Assembly (NCBI GenBank): GCA_937921805.1
Contig: CAKZUS010000203.1
Coordinates: forward strand, 1 to 8,778
DNA: 8,778 nucleotides
Source: an uncultured Granulosicoccaceae bacterium
GTDB taxonomy: Bacteria > Pseudomonadota > Gammaproteobacteria > JABXHR01
Direction: 5' to 3'
Of the stretch, positions 1 to 6,421 are shown piece after piece (position 1 is the stretch's first letter; each line of letters begins with the position of its first letter). Made by a program: the position numbers and the translations under genes. Under the pieces are notes generated by a model that made no database searches, had not been told where the DNA came from, and saw nothing but the letters and a program-made list of their open reading frames with translations.

Positions 1-1295
1 AGCCAGGGGCGCACTGTGCTGAAGCCGCCGTGCTCGCGCTCCTCCCACGGCATGGGTGTGCGGCAACCGTCGCGGCCTTTGTACTCAGGCCAAAACTCAA
101 GCCCATAGGGGTCTTGGATATCTTCCAGCGCAATGTCTGCCTCGGGTAAGCCCAGCTCTTCACCAGCGTAGAGGCACAAGGAGCCGCGCAGGCAGGCTAG
201 TACGGCAAGCAAAAAGCGGCCGCGCTCATCGCTGCTGCCGCCCAGCTCGCTCCAACGGCTGACGTGGCGGGCGACATCGTGATTACTAAACGACCAACAG
301 GCCCAGGCTTGCGCCGCTTCGCGCTGGTGGGCGGCGATGCGCTCGCGGACGTAGTGGGGGTCAATGCCCCCGCCGAGAAAGTCAAAGGAGTAGCACATGT
401 GCAGCCGCGTATCGCCGCTGGTGTATTGCTCCACGATTTCTAGTGCGCGCGCGTTCTCGCCAACTTCCCCGACGGTCGTGCTGCCGGGGTAGCGATCGAG
501 CAAGGCCCGGAAGTCTTCCAGAAAGGCTAAGTTCTCGGGTTGGGACTTCGAGTACAAATGATTCTGCATGGAATAGGGGTTGATATCCGGCACATCGACT
601 TTGCGCACGTGCGGGTCCGCGGCAGGGTTGTCCCGCAACTGGGCGTCGTGATAGTAAAAATTCACCGTGTCTAGTCGAAAACCATCCACGCCAAGCTCCA
701 ACCAAAAGCGCGCGACATCAAGCAAAGACTGGCGTAGGGCGTCGCAATGGAAGTTCAGGTCGGGCTGTTCGCGCAGAAAATTATGCAAATAGTACTGCTT
801 GCGCCGAGTATCCCACTGCCATGCACAGCCGCCGAAAAGCGACAGCCAGTTGTTCGGCGGGCCACCATCGGCGCGCGCATCGGCCCAGACGTACCAGTCA
901 GCGCGGTCATTGTCTTGGCTGGAGCGGCTCTCTTGAAACCACGGGTGCTGGTCCGAGGTATGCGAGAGCACCAAATCGATGAGTACGGCGACATTGAGCT
1001 CGTGCGCACGCGCAACCAGGGCGCGAAAATCATCGAGGTTCCCAAACATCGGGTCCACTTGGCAGTAGTCACTGACGTCGTAGCCGAAGTCTTTCATGGG
1101 AGAGGCAAAAAATGGCGAAATCCAAATGGCATCCACGCCCAAGGCTGCGACATAAGGCAGACGAGCAGTAATGCCTGCAAGATCCCCAATGCCGTCGCCA
1201 TTGCTGTCCTGGAACGAACGCGGATAGATTTGGTAGATGCTGGCGCCGCGCCACCAGTGGGACTGTTGCGGCGAGTCTGAATAAAGTTGTTTCAT
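1..1295 (-). CDS. aglA: GH13 alpha-glucosidase, C-terminus cut by window edge
   Basis: Cytoplasmic retaining exo-alpha-glucosidase that releases glucose from imported alpha-glucosides. The frame is open for 431 codons from the ATG at 1295 to the left edge. No signal peptide is seen. The GH13 signatures appear in order: WWRGASIYQIYPRSFQDSNG (about residues 14-33), LIDLVLSHTSDQHPWF with the region I His (105-120), GVDGFRLDT with nucleophile Asp209, VGEVGE with acid/base Glu277, FSNHD with the transition-state Asp340, and GRDGCRTPMPW (407-417). It closely resembles, from memory, the roughly 540-aa Halomonas alpha-glucosidase (GH13_23), so about 100 residues lie outside the window. Thr after the nucleophile, where oligo-1,6-glucosidases have Val, points to alpha-1,4 or sucrose-type substrates (inference). 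Its start lies 1 nt after the regulator's stop with no visible Shine-Dalgarno, so translation is probably coupled to aglR. Enzyme class is secure; exact substrate and symbol are inferred from synteny. Confidence 0.93.
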   Translation of the reverse strand, partial: MKQLYSDSPQQSHWWRGASIYQIYPRSFQDSNGDGIGDLAGITARLPYVAALGVDAIWISPFFASPMKDFGYDVSDYCQVDPMFGNLDDFRALVARAHELNVAVLIDLVLSHTSDQHPWFQESRSSQDNDRADWYVWADARADGGPPNNWLSLFGGCAWQWDTRRKQYYLHNFLREQPDLNFHCDALRQSLLDVARFWLELGVDGFRLDTVNFYYHDAQLRDNPAADPHVRKVDVPDINPYSMQNHLYSKSQPENLAFLEDFRALLDRYPGSTTVGEVGENARALEIVEQYTSGDTRLHMCYSFDFLGGGIDPHYVRERIAAHQREAAQAWACWSFSNHDVARHVSRWSELGGSSDERGRFLLAVLACLRGSLCLYAGEELGLPEADIALEDIQDPYGLEFWPEYKGRDGCRTPMPWEEREHGGFSTVRPW

Positions 1296-1296
1296 A

Positions 1297-2319
1297 TTAG
1301 CTACATAGTGAGAAAACAGGCCCATCGGAAGGGCCATCGACAAGAAGGGGTTGCAGGAGGGTATGGAGCTGTTCGGGAGATTCGCCCTGTAAGCGTCGTA
1401 GCATTAACTCCGCTAAAGCCCGTCCGGCACCCAGTAAATCGGGTTGTTGAACAATGGTGATGTGCTTGCTTTGCAATGTATCGGGGGGCAGCGCGTCGTA
1501 GATGATCACGGAAATATCCCGCCCGAGCACCAGCTTGCGCTCTTCTATCTGCCGCAGGACCCCGATAGCGGAGAGGTTGTTGTCCACGAGCACAGCGGTA
1601 GGAGGGGTGGGCAGCTCTAGCAAGCTTCCCATCGCTTGATAGCCACTGCGCCGGTCAAATACCCCCTCGCGCAGATACTGTGGCTGTGGGCTCACTTGCG
1701 CCGCCTGCAGGGCACTCATAAATCCTGCGCGGCGCTGCCACGCAAAGGTCAGGCCCAGGTCTGCACTGAGCAGGGCGATGCGGCGATGGCCTAAGCTCAG
1801 AAGGCGCTCCGCGGCGAGGCGCCCCCCCAGTTCGTTGTCATAATCGAGCCAGGGGTAGGGGGCCGACAGCTCTGAGCGCCCATGCGCGACAAACGGCAGC
1901 CCATGCTCCTGAAGCAAGGCCAGGCGAGGATCATGGCGCTGTGTGCGCGCGACTATCAAGCCATCGACTAAGCCTGAACTCATCACGCGGCGATAACTTT
2001 GGATCGGGTCATCCGGGGCTTCAGAGATCAGCAGTAATTCGTAGTGATTGGCTTCTAACACCGCGCGTAGACCACTGATGACGGTGAGAAACGACGGGTC
2101 GCCGAGATCATTAGGGCCAAAAGGATAGACCAAGCCCACATAGCCCGAGCGCCCTAGTGCCAGCCGTTTTGCTGCGGGGTTGGGCATATATCCGCGTCGT
2201 TGTGCGGCGGCTGTGACGCGCAGACGCGTGCTCTCTTTGACCTCTGAATAGCCATTGAGTGCCCGGCTTACGGTGGTCAAAGACAATCCGAGTTCTTGCG
2301 CTAAGTCTTTTAATTTCAT
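1297..2319 (-). CDS. aglR: LacI-family transcriptional repressor of the alpha-glucoside locus
   Basis: 340-aa sugar-responsive DNA-binding regulator, normal length for the LacI/GalR family. The N-terminal helix-turn-helix is at residues 3-22 (KDLAQELGLSLTTVSRALNG), followed by the hinge (NPAAKRLALGRS, 47-58) whose leucine normally intercalates in the operator minor groove. The periplasmic-binding-protein-like effector core starts at about 60 (YVGLVYPFGPN) and includes a conserved GLIVART-type strand (120-126), LGHRRIALLS (176-185) and AVLVDNNLSAIGVL (242-255). The start at 2319 puts the helix-turn-helix at the very N-terminus as usual. This ATG has no good Shine-Dalgarno of its own, but a 16-codon upstream ORF with a strong one ends across it. 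It lies between aglA (same strand) and aglEFG (divergent), as expected for a local repressor. The inducer is presumably the transported alpha-glucoside; that is inference. Confidence 0.93.
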   Translation of the reverse strand: MKLKDLAQELGLSLTTVSRALNGYSEVKESTRLRVTAAAQRRGYMPNPAAKRLALGRSGYVGLVYPFGPNDLGDPSFLTVISGLRAVLEANHYELLLISEAPDDPIQSYRRVMSSGLVDGLIVARTQRHDPRLALLQEHGLPFVAHGRSELSAPYPWLDYDNELGGRLAAERLLSLGHRRIALLSADLGLTFAWQRRAGFMSALQAAQVSPQPQYLREGVFDRRSGYQAMGSLLELPTPPTAVLVDNNLSAIGVLRQIEERKLVLGRDISVIIYDALPPDTLQSKHITIVQQPDLLGAGRALAELMLRRLQGESPEQLHTLLQPLLVDGPSDGPVFSLCS

Positions 2320-2366
2320 GGGTTTTCTTGTGATGAAACACCAAGAAGAATAGGTATGTACAGCAC
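2316..2366 (-). CDS. Putative 16-aa leader ORF overlapping the regulator start
   Basis: Reading the minus strand, GGGAGGAG (2380-2373) is followed after 6 nt by a GTG at 2366, then 15 sense codons and a TGA at 2318-2316. That TGA overlaps the ATG of the LacI-type gene as ATGA. The predicted peptide is MLYIPILLGVSSQENP. This is the only strong Shine-Dalgarno upstream of the regulator, and the regulator's own ATG is preceded by a poor one. The arrangement suits translational coupling of the regulator to a short leader. The peptide itself resembles nothing I recognise. The alternative is that the purine stretch is coincidental. Confidence 0.4.
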   Translation of the reverse strand: MLYIPILLGVSSQENP

Positions 2367-2396
2367 TGCAAGCTCCTCCCGTTGCACCAGCTTAGT

Positions 2397-2422
2397 ATTA
2401 TCCGAAGCGCTTTGATTGACAA
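2397..2422 (-). promoter_or_regulatory. Possible promoter for the regulator and glucosidase
   Basis: On the minus strand TTGTCA (2422-2417, 5 of 6 to the -35 consensus) and GATAAT (2402-2397, 5 of 6 to the -10) flank the AAGCGCTT palindrome. The 14-nt spacer is shorter than ideal, so either the promoter is weak or another -35 is used. If correct, transcription would begin near 2390, about 24 nt before the leader GTG, and the repressor would sit inside its own promoter. Confidence 0.3.
2401..2416. promoter_or_regulatory. Candidate LacI-type operator
   Basis: The sequence CCGAAGCGCTTTGA contains the perfect 8-bp palindrome AAGCGCTT (2405-2412), the central core typical of LacI/GalR-family operators and of the related cre consensus. 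It lies in the divergent region between regulator and transporter operon, immediately upstream of a consensus -35 for aglE and between the likely -35 and -10 of the regulator. One bound repressor could therefore control both directions. Binding by the adjacent regulator is inferred from position and family preference. Confidence 0.65.
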
Positions 2423-2445
2423 GTCATAATAATCATGTGCACAAT
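2416..2445 (+). promoter_or_regulatory. Candidate sigma70 promoter for aglE
   Basis: A perfect -35 TTGACA (2416-2421) is followed after 18 nt by CACAAT (2440-2445, 4 of 6 to TATAAT). A start site near 2452 would give a leader of about 43 nt ending in the aglE Shine-Dalgarno. The LacI-type palindrome abuts the -35 on its upstream side, and a second small palindrome TGTGCACA (2436-2443) overlaps the -10. The -10 is weak, so the exact promoter is tentative. Confidence 0.5.
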
Positions 2446-2482
2446 AATTTCAGGTCTAACGAGGCCTAAATCACCGAATCTT

Positions 2483-2488
2483 GGAGGA
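2483..2488 (+). promoter_or_regulatory. Ribosome binding site deciding the aglE start
   Basis: GGAGGA lies 6 nt before the ATG at 2495. This supports that start over the in-frame ATG at 2435, which overlaps the promoter and has no comparable site. Confidence 0.85.
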
Positions 2489-2494
2489 GTTTCC

Positions 2495-3808
2495 ATGCAA
2501 TTTTCCAAAGCGCTTGCACTGTCTGCCGTGGCAGCCACTGTAATGGCTTCTAGTGCCGCCCATGCGGACGGACATGCCTATAAAGGCCCCGACCTCAGCG
2601 GTCAAACGGTCACTATCGCCGGTCCTTGGTTGACCGCCGACGAAGAGAATTTCAACAATGTCGTGGCGGCTTTTGAAGCCGCTACCGGCGCGGATGTGCA
2701 GTACGCTGGCTCAGATAGCTTCGAGCAACAGATTGTTATCGACGTGAAAGCCGGCAGTCCACCGAATCTGGCCGCTTTCCCACAGCCCGGCTTGGCGGCG
2801 AACTTGGCTGCTGATGGGGGCTTGGTCTCTCTGGGTAGCGATGCGGCAGATTGGGTACGCGACAACTACGCTGCGGGCAGCTCTTGGGTCGATCTGGGCA
2901 CGTATGCCAACGCCAATGGCGAAGACGAGTTCTATGGCTTTTTCTACAACGTCAATGTGAAATCACTGGTGTGGTACGTGCCAGAGAACTTCGAAGACGC
3001 GGGCTATGAAGTACCCACTACGATGGAAGGCTTGATCGCACTGACCGAGCAGATTGTCGCTGACGGCGGCACGCCTTGGTGTGTCGGCTTGGGTTCTGGC
3101 GATGCCACGGGCTGGCCCGCGACAGACTGGGTCGAGGATATTATGCTGCGCACCCAATCTCCAGCGGTCTATGACCAGTGGGTGAGCAACGACATCGCGT
3201 TCAATGACGCTCGCGTTGTGAACGCCATCCAGACCTTTGGACAGTTCGTGCGCAATAGCGACAACGTCGACGGCGGCAGCGCAGCGGTGGCGACCACGGA
3301 TTTCCGTGACTCCCCCAAAGGGCTATTTAGCGCGCCAGCGAAATGCTATATGCACCGCCAGGCCAGCTTCATCCCCGCTTTCTTCCCCGAAGGGGTTGAA
3401 GTGGGCGAAGACGCAGACTTCTTCTACTTCCCTAGCTACGAGTCCAAAGATCTGGGCAACCCTGTTCTCGGTGGCGGCACCCTGATGGCGATGACCAAAG
3501 ACTCCGAAGGCGCGCGCGCGTTTATGGAGTATCTGCAGCATCCCATGGCTCACGAAATCTGGATGTCTGGTGCGGGCTTCCTGACGCCGCATATGGGCGT
3601 GGATTTGTCGAAGTACTCCTCTGCCACACTGCGCAAGCAAGGCGAGATTCTGCAAAACGCCACGACGTTCCGTTTTGACGGTTCTGATCTGATGCCGGGC
3701 GCTATCGGTGCCGGCTCGTTCTGGAAAGGCATGGTCAGCTACACCTCTGGCGAGTCCTCGCAGAGCGTGGCCGATACGATCCAAGCCAGTTGGGACGCGA
3801 TCAAGTAG
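2495..3808 (+). CDS. aglE: Periplasmic alpha-glucoside-binding protein (ABC transporter)
   Basis: 437-aa extracellular solute-binding protein of the sugar ABC (SBP family 1) type that captures alpha-glucosides in the periplasm and delivers them to AglF/AglG. The chosen ATG is preceded by GGAGGA (2483-2488) at a good distance and opens a classic Sec signal peptide: MQFSK, a hydrophobic core of Ala/Val/Leu, then AHA|DG cleavage near residue 24. No lipobox Cys is present, so it should be a soluble periplasmic protein. An ATG 60 nt upstream in frame would spoil the signal peptide and lies inside the promoter. The mature protein is rich in Asp/Glu, as in salt-adapted bacteria. Two cysteines (196, 284) could form a disulfide. 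Family features include VDVKAGSPPNLAAFPQPG (residues 82-99, with I in place of the first V's neighbour) and GGGTLMAM (326-333). Length is close to rhizobial AglE. It is the first gene of the operon and is followed by a terminator. Precise sugar is inferred from context. Confidence 0.92.
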   Translation: MQFSKALALSAVAATVMASSAAHADGHAYKGPDLSGQTVTIAGPWLTADEENFNNVVAAFEAATGADVQYAGSDSFEQQIVIDVKAGSPPNLAAFPQPGLAANLAADGGLVSLGSDAADWVRDNYAAGSSWVDLGTYANANGEDEFYGFFYNVNVKSLVWYVPENFEDAGYEVPTTMEGLIALTEQIVADGGTPWCVGLGSGDATGWPATDWVEDIMLRTQSPAVYDQWVSNDIAFNDARVVNAIQTFGQFVRNSDNVDGGSAAVATTDFRDSPKGLFSAPAKCYMHRQASFIPAFFPEGVEVGEDADFFYFPSYESKDLGNPVLGGGTLMAMTKDSEGARAFMEYLQHPMAHEIWMSGAGFLTPHMGVDLSKYSSATLRKQGEILQNATTFRFDGSDLMPGAIGAGSFWKGMVSYTSGESSQSVADTIQASWDAIK

Positions 3809-3849
3809 TTTTCAACCAAGCAGTCCATCGATATTTTATCGTTCACTGC

Positions 3850-3881
3850 GGCCCCCTCTCTGTGTGAGGGGGCCTTTTTTT
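3850..3881 (+). terminator. Intrinsic terminator between aglE and aglF
   Basis: A perfect 9-bp GC-rich stem, GGCCCCCTC (3850-3858) with GAGGGGGCC (3866-3874), encloses a 7-nt loop and is followed at once by seven T residues (3875-3881). This is a textbook Rho-independent terminator. It lies inside the operon, after the binding-protein gene, and the T tract runs straight into the AGGAG of aglF (3882-3886). Partial read-through would give abundant aglE and limited permease, as binding-protein transport operons usually need. The ratio itself cannot be read from the sequence. Confidence 0.93.
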
Positions 3882-3892
3882 AGGAGAAAAGC

Positions 3893-4882
3893 GTGATCGC
3901 TCAAGTCCTCTGGGCGCTAATGGCCGTTGTTCTGAGCATTGGCGCATGTTGGCTGTACTTTGCAGGCAGCAATATTCTTATCGACACCTGGGCGCGACAG
4001 CGCGTCCTATCGCAGCGCCGACATAGCCAAGTTCAACCTTGGTTGTTTTTGTTTCCCGCGCTGTTTTTGCTGGCTTTGTTTTTGGTCTACCCCGTTATCA
4101 AGACCTTTTATCTCAGTTTTTTTGATGGCAACGGAGAGACGTTTCGCGGCTGGGACAACTACCTCTGGGCGTTGTCAGATCCACAGTTTCTGAGCACCAT
4201 TAAGAACAACTTAGCGTGGCTGATTATTGTTCCGGCCCTGTCTACGGGCTTTGGTTTGCTCATCGCCGCACTGGCTGATCGAGTGTGGTGGGGGGCTTTG
4301 GCCAAGTCTCTGATTTTTATGCCGATGGCGATTTCTTTTGTCGGCGCCTCGGTGATTTGGAAGTTCGTCTACCACTACCGTGGCCCAGACGTGGAGCAGA
4401 TCGGGGGACTCAACGCCCTGGTTATGGCATTTGGGCTGGAGCCACAAGCGTGGATTACTCTGCAGCCCTGGAATAACTTGTTTTTGATGGCCATTCTTGT
4501 CTGGGTGCAGACTGGCTTTGCGATGGTGATCTTGGGGGCGGCGTTGCGCGGCGTGCCGACCGATACGTTGGAAGCCGCACGAATCGATGGCGCGAACCCT
4601 ATCCAGGTGTTTTTCCGCATTGTACTACCGCAGATCAAAACCACGATTATTGTTGTGTGGACCACGATCACTATCGTCGTACTCAAAGTCTTCGACATCG
4701 TCCAGGCCATGACCAACGGGCTATGGGATACCCAAGTGCTGGCCAACCTCATGTACGACTGGATGTTTAGAGGCGGCGGTGATGAAGGGCGAAGCAGTGT
4801 GATTGCGGTGTTTATCATGATTGCCGTGCTACCGGTGATGATCTACAACTATCGCCGTATGCGCGCGGAGGAAAACCTATGA
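3893..4882 (+). CDS. aglF: Alpha-glucoside ABC transporter permease (MalF type)
   Basis: 329-aa inner-membrane permease of the binding-protein-dependent transport (MetI-like) family. Start is GTG, preceded by AGGAG (3882-3886) with 6 nt spacing. An N-terminal hydrophobic helix (about 4-24) comes before the main helix starting at about 50 (WLFLFPALFLLALFLVYPV). Further membrane segments lie near 106-126, 138-158, 196-218, 249-270 and 301-318. The cytoplasmic EAA loop that docks on the ATPase is intact: LEAARIDGANPIQVF with E227-A228-A229 and G233, then IVLP ending at 246. Length and the extra N-terminal helix match rhizobial AglF better than enteric MalF, which has a large periplasmic loop. 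The stop overlaps the next start as ATGA, indicating tight coupling with aglG, its presumed heterodimer partner. Confidence 0.93.
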   Translation: MIAQVLWALMAVVLSIGACWLYFAGSNILIDTWARQRVLSQRRHSQVQPWLFLFPALFLLALFLVYPVIKTFYLSFFDGNGETFRGWDNYLWALSDPQFLSTIKNNLAWLIIVPALSTGFGLLIAALADRVWWGALAKSLIFMPMAISFVGASVIWKFVYHYRGPDVEQIGGLNALVMAFGLEPQAWITLQPWNNLFLMAILVWVQTGFAMVILGAALRGVPTDTLEAARIDGANPIQVFFRIVLPQIKTTIIVVWTTITIVVLKVFDIVQAMTNGLWDTQVLANLMYDWMFRGGGDEGRSSVIAVFIMIAVLPVMIYNYRRMRAEENL

Positions 4883-6012
4883 AACGTTTTCGTATAGGCT
4901 CCTTGCTGGCAAATCTCGCGCTACTAGCGTTGGTATTGATCTGGACGCTGCCGACGTTTGGCCTGCTGGTCAGCTCGGTGCGAGACAAAGACCAACTCGC
5001 AGAGAGCGGCTGGTGGACCGCATTGAGCAGCAGCGAAGTCGTCGAGCAACTGCGCACCGCAGGGCGCGATCAACAGTTGCAAGAGGGCGATGAATACGTT
5101 CTGCGTGGTGCTCTGCTCTCTGGTACTGAAATACTGCGCTGGGGAAGTAACTCACGGGCGCCTGAGGCCAATCAACCCAATACGTCTGAAGTACTCAGAA
5201 GCGGCGCGACGCTGACGGTGTTTGCCGATGGGCGCTATGAATGGCGCCACAGCGAGCCATATGCCAGAAGCCGAGGTCTGCGCGTCTTTGTCGTCGCACA
5301 GATGCCGCCGAAGTTCACGTTTGATAACTACATCGAAGTGCTGACCTCAGAGGGCGTAGCGCAGGCATTTATCAACACCTTTACGGTCACGATCCCCGCG
5401 ACCTTCATCCCGATCATGATCGCCGCTTTTGCTGCCTATGCCTTGTCGTGGATGCGTTTTCGGGGGCGGGCGACTTTGGTGGCGATGATCCTGGCGCTGA
5501 TGGTGGTGCCGCTACAGATGTCGCTGATTCCTCTGCTGCAGCTCTACAACAGTATCGGGGGGTGGTTTGGCGTGAGCGCCAAGTCCTATCCGGGAATTTG
5601 GCTGGCGCATACGGCGTTTGGCTTACCGTTGGCGATCTACTTGCTGCGCAACTACATCGCTAGCTTGCCGGGAGACCTCATTGAGAGTGCGCGTATCGAT
5701 GGCGCTACGCACTTTCAGATCTTCGTCAAAATGATTTTGCCGCTGTCGATTCCGGCGCTGGCCTCGTTCGCGATCTTCCAATTCCTGTGGGTATGGAACG
5801 ACCTGCTGGTCGCGCTCGTGTTCTTGGGTAAATCCCCCGAGGAGATCGTGCTGACCTCCAAACTGCGCGAATTGTTAGGATCGCGCGGGGATAACTGGGA
5901 GATCCTCACTGCGTCGGCCTTTGTCTCGATTGTTGTACCGCTTACGGTCTTCTTTTCCTTGCAGCGTTACTTCGTCAGAGGACTGCTGGCCGGATCAGTC
6001 AAAGGCGGCTGA
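4879..6012 (+). CDS. aglG: Alpha-glucoside ABC transporter permease (MalG type)
   Basis: 377-aa inner-membrane permease, partner of AglF. The ATG overlaps the aglF stop by 4 nt and is preceded by GGAGG (4867-4871). TM1 is at about 12-33, followed by an unusually long hydrophilic stretch (about 35-140) predicted to be periplasmic, before the core begins near PPKFTFDNYIEVL (143-155). Later membrane segments are near 164-190, 198-222, 240-258, 288-312 and 343-362. The EAA loop reads IESARIDGATHFQIF (E269, G275) and ends in ILP (286-288), so ATPase coupling should be intact. The C-terminus QRYFVRGLLAGSVKG is typical of MalG-type permeases. It is about 80 residues longer than enteric MalG, and the excess is the inserted periplasmic domain; rhizobial AglG is similarly long (from memory). 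It is the last gene of the operon and ends within an antisense ORF. Confidence 0.93.
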   Translation: MKRFRIGSLLANLALLALVLIWTLPTFGLLVSSVRDKDQLAESGWWTALSSSEVVEQLRTAGRDQQLQEGDEYVLRGALLSGTEILRWGSNSRAPEANQPNTSEVLRSGATLTVFADGRYEWRHSEPYARSRGLRVFVVAQMPPKFTFDNYIEVLTSEGVAQAFINTFTVTIPATFIPIMIAAFAAYALSWMRFRGRATLVAMILALMVVPLQMSLIPLLQLYNSIGGWFGVSAKSYPGIWLAHTAFGLPLAIYLLRNYIASLPGDLIESARIDGATHFQIFVKMILPLSIPALASFAIFQFLWVWNDLLVALVFLGKSPEEIVLTSKLRELLGSRGDNWEILTASAFVSIVVPLTVFFSLQRYFVRGLLAGSVKGG

Positions 6013-6311
6013 AGCCATAGCGAGTCGGGGAGGTAGAACAAATCTGCCTCCTCGGCTTCGCCAGAGACCCATAACCACTGGCGCCGCATCGCGCGCCAGA
6101 ACTCACGCGTGGCGATGTCGATGTGGTTATACGCCTGTTCCTCAAAAACAATGCGCTGCTCCCACAGGTGCTCATAAGTCGCGAGCTGGTACACGGTTAC
6201 CGCCTCGCTTGAGGTCACCATTTCTAGCGAAATATGGCGCTGTCCAATACGGCTCTTGAGCAGGCTTTTGCGGGCCTCAAAAATAGAATGATTGCGGTGT
6301 TGGGCGGACAT
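5967..6311 (-). CDS. Hypothetical protein, 114 aa
   Basis: I do not recognise this protein. It is predicted soluble: no signal peptide or membrane helix, basic N-terminal part (HRNHSIFEARKSLLKSRIGQ, 5-22 region) and a Trp- and acid-rich C-terminal half (FWRAMRRQWLWVSGEAEEAD, residues 71-90). The amino acid mix looks like a real gene rather than a shadow frame. The start at 6311 (MSAQHRN) is preferred with weak GAG at 4 nt. The frame stays open to an ATG at 6401 (144 aa), but that would include a 17-bp palindrome that looks regulatory. The last 15 codons run antisense into the end of aglG (46-nt overlap), which may mean that the gene's original 3' end was altered when the agl locus arrived. 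It is convergent with the agl operon. Function unknown. Confidence 0.55.
   Translation of the reverse strand: MSAQHRNHSIFEARKSLLKSRIGQRHISLEMVTSSEAVTVYQLATYEHLWEQRIVFEEQAYNHIDIATREFWRAMRRQWLWVSGEAEEADLFYLPDSLWLQPPLTDPASSPLTK
6022..6058 (+). terminator. Possible 3' hairpin of the aglEFG transcript
   Basis: Starting 9 nt after the aglG stop, 6022-6036 pairs with 6044-6058 around a 7-nt loop (AACAAAT). There are 15 consecutive pairs, four of them G-U when read as plus-strand RNA. Those same positions become A-C mismatches in minus-strand RNA, so the structure favours the agl mRNA. There is no T tract after it, so it is more a 3' stabiliser or Rho-assisted end than a classic intrinsic terminator. 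It lies within the antisense 114-aa ORF. Confidence 0.4.
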
Positions 6312-6370
6312 GCACTCGTGCTTTGCTGCGATCTTAATCCCCTTGTTGCAAGCATAGGGCCACAATGGTT

Positions 6371-6387
6371 TTGTTATTGAATAACAA
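6371..6387. promoter_or_regulatory. 17-bp perfect palindrome, possible operator
   Basis: TTGTTATT, a single central G, then AATAACAA. Eight-base arms matching perfectly with a one-base centre are typical of a dimeric regulator site. It lies 60 nt upstream of the preferred start of the 114-aa ORF. No cognate regulator is evident in the window. Confidence 0.4.
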
Positions 6388-6421
6388 CTGCTTAAGTGCA
6401 TAATGCCCAGAATTTTAGCCT

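Noticed and set aside
747..1280. 177-aa plus-strand open frame
   Set aside because: It is the antisense of the GH13 glucosidase, whose catalytic motifs are clear on the minus strand; the plus-frame protein has no recognisable features.
2435..2494. Upstream in-frame ATG giving aglE 20 more residues
   Set aside because: It lies within the likely promoter, has no Shine-Dalgarno, and would put a polar stretch before a perfect signal peptide that starts at 2495 behind GGAGGA.
3323..3784. 153-aa minus-strand open frame inside aglE
   Set aside because: Shadow of a high-GC coding frame; aglE is supported by signal peptide and family motifs.
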